Origin: an uncultured Desulfobacter sp.
GTDB taxonomy: Bacteria > Desulfobacterota > Desulfobacteria > Desulfobacterales > Desulfobacteraceae
Direction: 5' to 3'
DNA: 64,000 bases
Assembly (NCBI RefSeq): GCF_963666145.1
Contig: NZ_OY762614.1
Span: 1 to 64,000, forward strand
Positions 57,648 to 64,000 of the stretch are shown here, in pieces (within the stretch, counting starts at the first letter, position 1; each line of letters opens with the position of its first letter). The position numbers were made by a program, and so were the translations under genes. The notes under the pieces were generated by a model. That model had not been told where the DNA came from and did no database searches. It saw only the letters and a list, made by a program, of their open reading frames with translations.

Positions 57648-59568
57648 TGTTAGGCGCTCCGGTTATGGGCATCAGGGCCATGCCGGGTTTATCTTCCAGA
57701 CGGTTGAGACGATTTTCAAGCATTTTTGACTGGGCCGGCTGCATGTTTTGGCTGTTTTGATCTTTTCCCTCTTTTCCTGCCTGAGCCGCTTGGGATTGGG
57801 CCTCTTGTGCCTGGTTATCCTGTTGCTTATCCCCTTGAGGCTGCTTGGGTTGCTGCTCATTTTTTTCAGGATTATTTTGCTCGTTTTTATCCGACTGGCT
57901 TTTTTGCCCCTGTTGTTTATTCTGTCCCTGATTTTGTTTTTGGGACTGATCCTTTTGACCCTGGCTGTTCTGCTGATTTTGCTTGCCGGGGTTTTGATCC
58001 CCCTGATCCTTTTTGGAATTGTCTTGAGTCTGTTGTTTATCCTGATCTTTCTTTTGGTCTTTTTTATCCTGATCTTTATCTTTGGCGTCTTTATTCTTCT
58101 GGTCTTGCTGCTGCTGTTTTTGCTCTTCAAGCTTTTTCTTTACAAAGGCCAAATTTTCTTTGGCCTGGACGTCATCGGGAAATTCCTTGAGCAGATTCTG
58201 ATAATCTTCCACGGCCTTATCCAGATGATTTTTGCGGTAACGGGTGTTGGCAAGGTTATACAGGGCCTTGTGTTTCAAATCCCTGTCCTTGGCATTCAAG
58301 GCCTGGGCAAAGTTGGATTCAGCCAGGTCATAATCCCCGGCAGCATAGGCAGCCGTACCAATATTATAATAAAGACGCGGGTCATCCGGGTTCTCAAGCT
58401 GGGCGTCGATAAAATGCTTTTTTGCCTGGTCGTATTGCTTGTTATCCCAGGCCTGCATGCCCTCTTTGACCGGAGAGGTCCACAACCCGGCCCGGGCAAT
58501 CCCCGGGGTCATCAGGCCCATGGCAATGGCCAGGCAAATCAAAGAACCGCCAGCCTTAACACCGCGTTTTCGTCCCGGCCCTTGGGGAAAGAGCAATTCT
58601 GCAAGCAGCAGTAGAACACAGGGAAGCAAAGCCCACTGGAAGCGCTTTTCCCAGACTTTTTTACGGCCCTGGGTCAATTCCTTTCGCTCCATGGTGCCCA
58701 GAATATCACCGGAATAGATCTGCTCAAGATCCATATCCCCGGCCACGGACCGGACATACCGCCCCTGGGTCATGGCCGTAATTTTTTTAAGCATGGTTTC
58801 GTCCACTTTAGACAAAATGATATTGCCTGAACTATCTTTTTTAAATCCGCCGCCCTTGGCCGGAATCGGTGCTCCGGCCGGGTCTCCCACGCCGATGGCG
58901 AAAATCCGGATTTTTTCTTTGGCAAATTTTTCCACCACCTGGGTCAGCGCAGCCTCATCACCGGCAGTATCCTCACCGTCTGTGATCAAAATGATGGCTT
59001 TTCCCGCAGTGGATGACGGATCAAACCCGTTGTAACAGGTCTCAAGGGCTGCCGTCAAATCCGTTCCCCCGACCGGCAGATAATCGGGGTCCAGGGCATC
59101 AAGGAAAATCCCGAATGCATTATAATCAAGGGTCAACGGGCATTGCAGTACAGCAGCCCCGGAAAAGGCCACAAGTCCCGCCCGGTCCGAATGCATCAAC
59201 CGGGTCAGGTCAATGATTTCGCGTTTGGCCCGGGTGAGCCGTGTGGGAGAGACATCCTGGGCCAGCATGCTGCGCGAACAATCCAGGGCGATCATGATAT
59301 CCACCCCTTTCTGGGTGGTTTTTTCCCAGCGGTAGCCGGCCAGAGGGCTTGCCAGGGCCACCACGGCAAATCCTGCGGCAAGCAGGGTCAGAATCATTTT
59401 TACCCACTTGGGGCCATATGAAAACCCGGTCAGAATATGGTTGTACATGACAGCAGCCGCATACCGGGCAAGAATTTTCTTATGCCGGAAAATCCCGTAC
59501 ACCATCAATCCTGCCAACGGCAGAAGTCCCCACAAAAAAAACAGAATATATGGATGTTCAAATTTCAT
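57631..59568 (-). CDS. BatB-BatC fusion: von Willebrand A domain protein with TPR and Gln/Lys-rich tail
   Basis: 645 residues. Two N-terminal membrane helices (about 8-25, 55-78), a VWA domain (about 88-290) with intact MIDAS residues (IALDCSRSML, then GTDLTAA and ITDGEDT), a membrane helix (WALLPCVLLLLAELLF), then TPR repeats (YYNIGTAAYAAGDYDLAES, and ALYNLANTRYRKNHLDKAVE) and from about residue 480 a low-complexity tail of Gln, Lys, Asp and Asn. BatB (VWA) and BatC (TPR) are normally separate. It is third from the end of the cluster and overlaps batDE. Confidence 0.88.
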   Translation of the reverse strand: MKFEHPYILFFLWGLLPLAGLMVYGIFRHKKILARYAAAVMYNHILTGFSYGPKWVKMILTLLAAGFAVVALASPLAGYRWEKTTQKGVDIMIALDCSRSMLAQDVSPTRLTRAKREIIDLTRLMHSDRAGLVAFSGAAVLQCPLTLDYNAFGIFLDALDPDYLPVGGTDLTAALETCYNGFDPSSTAGKAIILITDGEDTAGDEAALTQVVEKFAKEKIRIFAIGVGDPAGAPIPAKGGGFKKDSSGNIILSKVDETMLKKITAMTQGRYVRSVAGDMDLEQIYSGDILGTMERKELTQGRKKVWEKRFQWALLPCVLLLLAELLFPQGPGRKRGVKAGGSLICLAIAMGLMTPGIARAGLWTSPVKEGMQAWDNKQYDQAKKHFIDAQLENPDDPRLYYNIGTAAYAAGDYDLAESNFAQALNAKDRDLKHKALYNLANTRYRKNHLDKAVEDYQNLLKEFPDDVQAKENLAFVKKKLEEQKQQQQDQKNKDAKDKDQDKKDQKKDQDKQQTQDNSKKDQGDQNPGKQNQQNSQGQKDQSQKQNQGQNKQQGQKSQSDKNEQNNPEKNEQQPKQPQGDKQQDNQAQEAQSQAAQAGKEGKDQNSQNMQPAQSKMLENRLNRLEDKPGMALMPITGAPNNDKDW

Positions 59569-59588
59569 GTGTGCATCCTTTTATCACC

Positions 59589-60620
59589 TTAGGGCAGTTC
59601 AATCAGCCGTGTGCTCCCAAGCACCAGACACGCCAGGTAAAGCAGGAGGCCTGGGATCAAAAACAGGGAATAGAGCTCTTTGTAATCCACCCATTTGTCC
59701 ACCTTGACCTTTGTCTTTTCCATGGAATCGATCATTTTATAGATGGATTCAAGGCTTTCGGTGTCCTTGGCCTTAAAGAACGTGCCGCCGGTCTGCTTGG
59801 CAATTGAATCCAGGGCATCCCAGTCCATATCCACCTGCCGGTACACATACTGCTGGCCGAAAAGCCCGTTCACGAGAAAAGGAGCCTTACCCTTGGACCC
59901 CACACCGATGGTATGGATTTTAACGTTGCGTTGGGCGGCGATCTTGGCTGCCTCCTGCCAGGACAGTTCTCCGGCATTGCTCTTACCGTCGGTGAGCAGA
60001 ATAATAATGTTGGATTTGGATTGAATATCTTCCAGGCGTTTAAGAGAGATACCCAGGGCATCGCCAATGGCGGTATTGGGTCCGGCTGCCCCGATCTTCA
60101 AATGATCCAGCATAAACGCAATGGTGTTGTAGTCCCGGGTCAAGGGCACCTGGGTAAAGGCATGGGTGCCGAACACCACAAGGCCGATGCGGTCCCCTTC
60201 CCGCTTCATGATAAAATCGGACACCACACTTTTGACCGCGTCAAGGCGGGTGACGATTTTGCCCTCCTGTTTAAAATCAAGGGCTTTCATGGAACCGGAC
60301 AGGTCAAGGGCCAGGACAATATTCACCCCCTGGGTATCCACATTGACCTTGCGCTCACCGGCCTGGGGCCGGGCAAGGGCAATGATCATCAGACTCAGGG
60401 CCAGCACCTTTACCAGGGGCATCAGCCGGGCCAGTAGCACAGCAAAACTGAAAGGTACCCGGCGTGTGCCGGTCAGACTGGAGACCCGGAGACTGTGTCC
60501 CGAAGACTTAGGCAGCCATTTAAATGAAAACCGGCTTGTATTTTTGGCCGTGTGAACCAGCAGCCAGATCCAGGGCAAAAGGAGCAGCAGCAAAAACCAT
60601 GGGGAGGCAAATCGAAACAT
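59589..60620 (-). CDS. batA: BatA: von Willebrand A domain membrane protein
   Basis: 343 residues. Membrane helix near the N-terminus (FLLLLLLPWIWLLVHT), a second (KVLALSLMIIAL) before the VWA domain (about 92-290) with MIDAS motifs VLALDLSGSMK, GPNTAIGDAL and LLTDGKSNAG, and a C-terminal helix (LFLIPGLLLYLACLVLG). The start shares one base with the DUF4381 stop (TGATG). Together with MoxR and DUF58 it forms the MoxR-VWA chaperone-like system. Confidence 0.9.
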   Translation of the reverse strand: MFRFASPWFLLLLLLPWIWLLVHTAKNTSRFSFKWLPKSSGHSLRVSSLTGTRRVPFSFAVLLARLMPLVKVLALSLMIIALARPQAGERKVNVDTQGVNIVLALDLSGSMKALDFKQEGKIVTRLDAVKSVVSDFIMKREGDRIGLVVFGTHAFTQVPLTRDYNTIAFMLDHLKIGAAGPNTAIGDALGISLKRLEDIQSKSNIIILLTDGKSNAGELSWQEAAKIAAQRNVKIHTIGVGSKGKAPFLVNGLFGQQYVYRQVDMDWDALDSIAKQTGGTFFKAKDTESLESIYKMIDSMEKTKVKVDKWVDYKELYSLFLIPGLLLYLACLVLGSTRLIELP

Positions 60621-61180
60621 CAGGCATCCTCCGTTTCTTTGGCTGCCGCATCTGCAACCACCTGTTCAATCCGGGCCACAAGATTTCCGGCCTGTGCAAG
60701 GTCCTGCTGCATGCGCCCCCCATCCAGGGTTCCCTGGGCATCCAGGGGCATGTAACGAATGGGGTCGCACTGATCCTGGAACTGAATCAACTGGGTTTTA
60801 AGACTGGTATCCGGGAAATCAAGACCTTTGACGGCCCTGGCCATCTCCTGGGAGGTCATCTCGGAACAGTTAATTTTAAAAGTTCCTGACACATATGCTT
60901 TAAGGATACGGCTCAGTTCAAAATAAAAAATTTTGGCGTCATGGCCGAACCCGGCCATGCACTGTTCCAATTCCCGGGAGGCTGTCTCATAAGGGGAGAG
61001 CAGCGGCAGGGCCGCAGCGTTTTGCGTCGTTTTCTTTCTGTGTTTAAGCCAGTACCGTATGATCAAAAAAACAAGTGCACCGAGCACAATCACCCCTGCA
61101 CCCCAGAGCAGTGCCCGGACAAGTCCCGGGTCCATGCCTGTCATCACCGGCGGTCTTATGTCATGAATATCTTCAAGCAT
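60620..61180 (-). CDS. DUF4381 membrane protein of the Bat cluster
   Basis: 186 residues with one membrane helix (LLWGAGVIVLGALVFLIIRYW, about 25-45) and a cytoplasmic helical domain (SPYETASRELEQCMAGFG, AKIFYFELSRILKAYVSG, EMTSQEMARAV). This is the DUF4381 family, regularly encoded between DUF58 and BatA genes. Start and stop overlap both neighbours by one base (TGATG), indicating tight translational coupling. Biochemical role unknown. Confidence 0.85.
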   Translation of the reverse strand: MLEDIHDIRPPVMTGMDPGLVRALLWGAGVIVLGALVFLIIRYWLKHRKKTTQNAAALPLLSPYETASRELEQCMAGFGHDAKIFYFELSRILKAYVSGTFKINCSEMTSQEMARAVKGLDFPDTSLKTQLIQFQDQCDPIRYMPLDAQGTLDGGRMQQDLAQAGNLVARIEQVVADAAAKETEDA

Positions 61181-62055
61181 CAGCGTCTGCGCTCCCGAAG
61201 CATGAAATACCGGGTCAATACATCGGACACACTGTCATCTGTTGTGACATCCACAAGATCCACCCGGGCTTTGGTAAACAAGGATTCGGTCTGGGTATGA
61301 ATTTTCTGCCGCTGATCTGTATACCATTGCCGCATTTTTTTGCTGCCCGCATCCATCAGGGTCTCTTCCCCGGTTTCAAAATCCTTTATCCGCACAATAC
61401 CGGCACAGGGCAAATGAAAGGCCCCCTCATCAAAGACACGCATCCCCACCACCTCGTGCCGCCGGTTTAAAAGACGCAGGCTCTTTTCGTATTCAGGACT
61501 CAGATAATCGGAAATGACAAAGGCAAAACTGCGCTTTTTGCTGATTTTGGCCATAAAATCCAAAGCACAGGCAACATCGGTTCCCACGCCCTTGGGCGCA
61601 AAGGTAAAAATTTCCTTGATCACCCGCCAGATGTGGGCCGAACCCTTTTTGGGCGGGATATACTTTTCCACCTGATCCGTGAAAAAAATCACCCCCACCT
61701 TGTCGTTATTTTTAATGGCGTTGAATGCCAGAACCGATGCCAGTTCAGCCACCTTTTCAAGTTTGCTGCCCGAATGGGTCCCGAACCCCAAAGAGGCGCT
61801 CATGTCGATGAGCAGCATCACAATGGATTCGCGCTCTTCCCTGAAAAGTTTGACAAACACCTTGCCCGTACGCGCCGAAACGTTCCAGTCAATGGTCTTG
61901 ACATCATCGCCCGGGGCGTACTCGCGCACCTCTTCAAATTCAATGCCCGAGCCCTTAAACACAGACCTGTACTGCCCGGCCATCAGGGTGTTGACGGTTT
62001 TTCGGGACTTTACATGAATCTGCTTGATCTTTTTTATGATATGGGCAGGAATCAT
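61180..62055 (-). CDS. DUF58 protein (VWA-like) of the MoxR-Bat cluster
   Basis: 291 residues. N-terminal YRSVFKGSGIEFEEVREY and the family signature GDDVKTIDWNVSARTGKVFVK near residue 50 (first 20 residues), then a VWA-like fold with LLIDMSASLGFG, a degenerate MIDAS. AGGTGG precedes ATG 62055. Always paired with MoxR ATPases in such clusters; thought to be a client adaptor. It sits 92 bp after moxR. Confidence 0.9.
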   Translation of the reverse strand: MIPAHIIKKIKQIHVKSRKTVNTLMAGQYRSVFKGSGIEFEEVREYAPGDDVKTIDWNVSARTGKVFVKLFREERESIVMLLIDMSASLGFGTHSGSKLEKVAELASVLAFNAIKNNDKVGVIFFTDQVEKYIPPKKGSAHIWRVIKEIFTFAPKGVGTDVACALDFMAKISKKRSFAFVISDYLSPEYEKSLRLLNRRHEVVGMRVFDEGAFHLPCAGIVRIKDFETGEETLMDAGSKKMRQWYTDQRQKIHTQTESLFTKARVDLVDVTTDDSVSDVLTRYFMLRERRR

Positions 62056-62147
62056 TACATGACCACCTAATCGTTTAAATGTACGAAAATTGCCTTTTTT
62101 TAGAATGCATCACCGGGACCAACAGCCCATTTAAGGGCGATTTATGC

Positions 62148-63122
<975 letters not shown>

Positions 63123-63385
63123 AACGTATTAATCCTTATGTTCTGCCTTGTGTTTTGGGCCGTTATTGCAGGCGGCCGCAACAAGGCCTGAGCCTGAAAT
63201 GAACCATGTTTTCGTCTTAATATACTGCGCTCAGATATAGTGTCAAATGACAAAACGGTTATGTTTACAGCAAAGATATGTAGCGCAGCGGAAATAAAAA
63301 AGCCCCACGGGAACCGAATAAGCATTGAATACTTCATGAATTGCATTAAATTTAAGAAATTAGAGCAAATGATAAGGAATACGCA

Positions 63386-64000
63386 ATGACAAGAGACAAA
63401 GTGACGATTATAGACGGTGGCATCGGCAGGGAACTGGAACGGCGGGGGGCCGCCTTCAAACAACCGGAGTGGTCCGCATTGGCCATGATGGAGACGCCGG
63501 ACCTGGTCAAAGAGGTTCATAAAGCTTTCATCAAGAGCGGTGCATCCATCATCACCACCAACAGCTATGCCCTGGTCCCGTTTCATATTGGAGAAGGGTT
63601 ATTTGAAAAACAGGGAAAGTCTCTGGCAACCAGCGCCGGCCAGACAGCCTGTGCAGCCGTCAGTGAAACCCGCCCGAATACACGTGTTGCAGGTTCCATC
63701 CCCCCGCTGTTCGGTTCCTACCGCCCTGATTTGTACAGGCCTGAACGGGTGACTGAAATTGCAACCCCTTTGATAGAGGGGCTTAGTTTGTATGTAGATT
63801 TATGGCTGTGTGAAACACAAAGCCTGACTGATGAACCAATCCGGGTTAAGGCTCTGGTCGATCAACTGGACCGGTCAGCCAAACCGTTCTGGGTTGCTTT
63901 TACCCTGGACGATTCTCATTTAAATCCTGAACCGGCTTTACGCTCGGGGGAATCCCTGGTGGATGCCGTCCAAAAGATGGTCAATGCAAAGGTGGACGCT
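63386..64000 (+). CDS. Homocysteine S-methyltransferase family protein (5' part)
   Basis: The first 205 codons of a gene that leaves the window. Start ATG 63386 with AAGGAAT upstream. Motifs of the homocysteine/betaine methyltransferase barrel: IIDGGIGRELERRGA at the N-terminus, AFIKSGASIITTNSYALVP, AGSIPPLFGSYRPDL and DLWLCETQSL. The zinc-binding CC motif would lie beyond the window end. It is divergent from the moxR cluster. Possible donors are S-methylmethionine or S-adenosylmethionine; not decidable here. Confidence 0.88.
   Translation, partial: MTRDKVTIIDGGIGRELERRGAAFKQPEWSALAMMETPDLVKEVHKAFIKSGASIITTNSYALVPFHIGEGLFEKQGKSLATSAGQTACAAVSETRPNTRVAGSIPPLFGSYRPDLYRPERVTEIATPLIEGLSLYVDLWLCETQSLTDEPIRVKALVDQLDRSAKPFWVAFTLDDSHLNPEPALRSGESLVDAVQKMVNAKVDA

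Noticed and set aside
58000..58614. Long hydrophobic plus-strand frame opposite batBC
   Set aside because: The leucine-rich reading is the complement of the Gln/Lys/Asp repeat tail of BatBC and starts without a ribosome site.

Overview
The window looks like a chromosomal segment of an anaerobic, completely oxidising sulfate reducer of the Desulfobacter/Desulfobacula type (Desulfobacterota, Desulfobacteraceae). The reasons are an aconitase gene run together with a 2-oxoacid:ferredoxin oxidoreductase (the ferredoxin-linked TCA cycle used for acetate oxidation), desulfoferrodoxin, a short-chain flavodoxin, many small rubredoxin-like or zinc-ribbon proteins, and a Desulfovibrio-like bacterioferritin remnant. 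The genus is an inference; no rRNA or tRNA gene was seen.

Region by region. 0.1-1.8 kb: hipB-hipA toxin-antitoxin pair with an inverted-repeat operator. 1.8-3.0 kb: AT-rich, gene-poor stretch with decayed fragments. 3.0-8.5 kb: a secreted VPLPA-CTERM protein and a large secreted subtilisin-like protease whose gene is cut by an IS1380-family element (5987-7829, TTAG target duplication); removing the element restores one reading frame of about 1013 codons. 8.6-13.6 kb: an unusual transposition module: two copies of a zinc-finger gene plus CHC2 (primase-type) zinc-finger gene pair, each preceded by ACCCCGCC iterons, then a ParB/KorB-like gene, a DDE transposase and an AAA+ ATPase. 13.6-17.1 kb: an intact IS66 element without target duplication, a 265-bp IS1380 remnant that forms a 10-kb-spaced inverted repeat with the intact element, a cupin gene with an amber codon, and fused remnants of an IS3 transposase and a proton P-type ATPase.

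17.2-23.3 kb: oxidative-stress and redox genes (superoxide reductase, an acyl-CoA dehydrogenase fused to a rubredoxin domain, an Old Yellow Enzyme, a UspA protein) among several tiny genes. 23.4-35.9 kb: large PAS-rich sensor kinases (CheB/CheR-fused hybrid kinase, a solute-binding/PAS kinase chimera, two periplasmic-sensor hybrid kinases), two of which carry internal deletions. 36.2-41.3 kb: a catalase transcription unit with microproteins and a dihydroorotate-dehydrogenase-like enzyme, two small Cys-rich genes, and a second microprotein unit; the catalase and second units share a 136-bp upstream module and paralogous microproteins. 41.4-45.6 kb: a MASE3 sensor kinase, a kinase remnant and a NarL-type regulator. 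45.8-51.3 kb: bfr remnant and acnA-korA-korB. 51.4-53.1 kb: orphan receiver, IS256 remnant, TPR protein and flavodoxin. 53.4-63.1 kb: a moxR-DUF58-DUF4381-batA-batBC-batDE cluster followed by a DJ-1 family gene and gpsA. 63.4-64 kb: start of a homocysteine S-methyltransferase gene running off the end.

How it fits together: much of the non-mobile content is oxygen or stress defence for an anaerobe (superoxide reductase, catalase, Bat proteins, DJ-1, OYE, bacterioferritin remnant) controlled by several membrane sensors, while the left 17 kb is a landing zone for mobile elements. The most unusual items are the CHC2/iteron/ParB/DDE/AAA module and the paired microprotein families tied to a duplicated promoter module.
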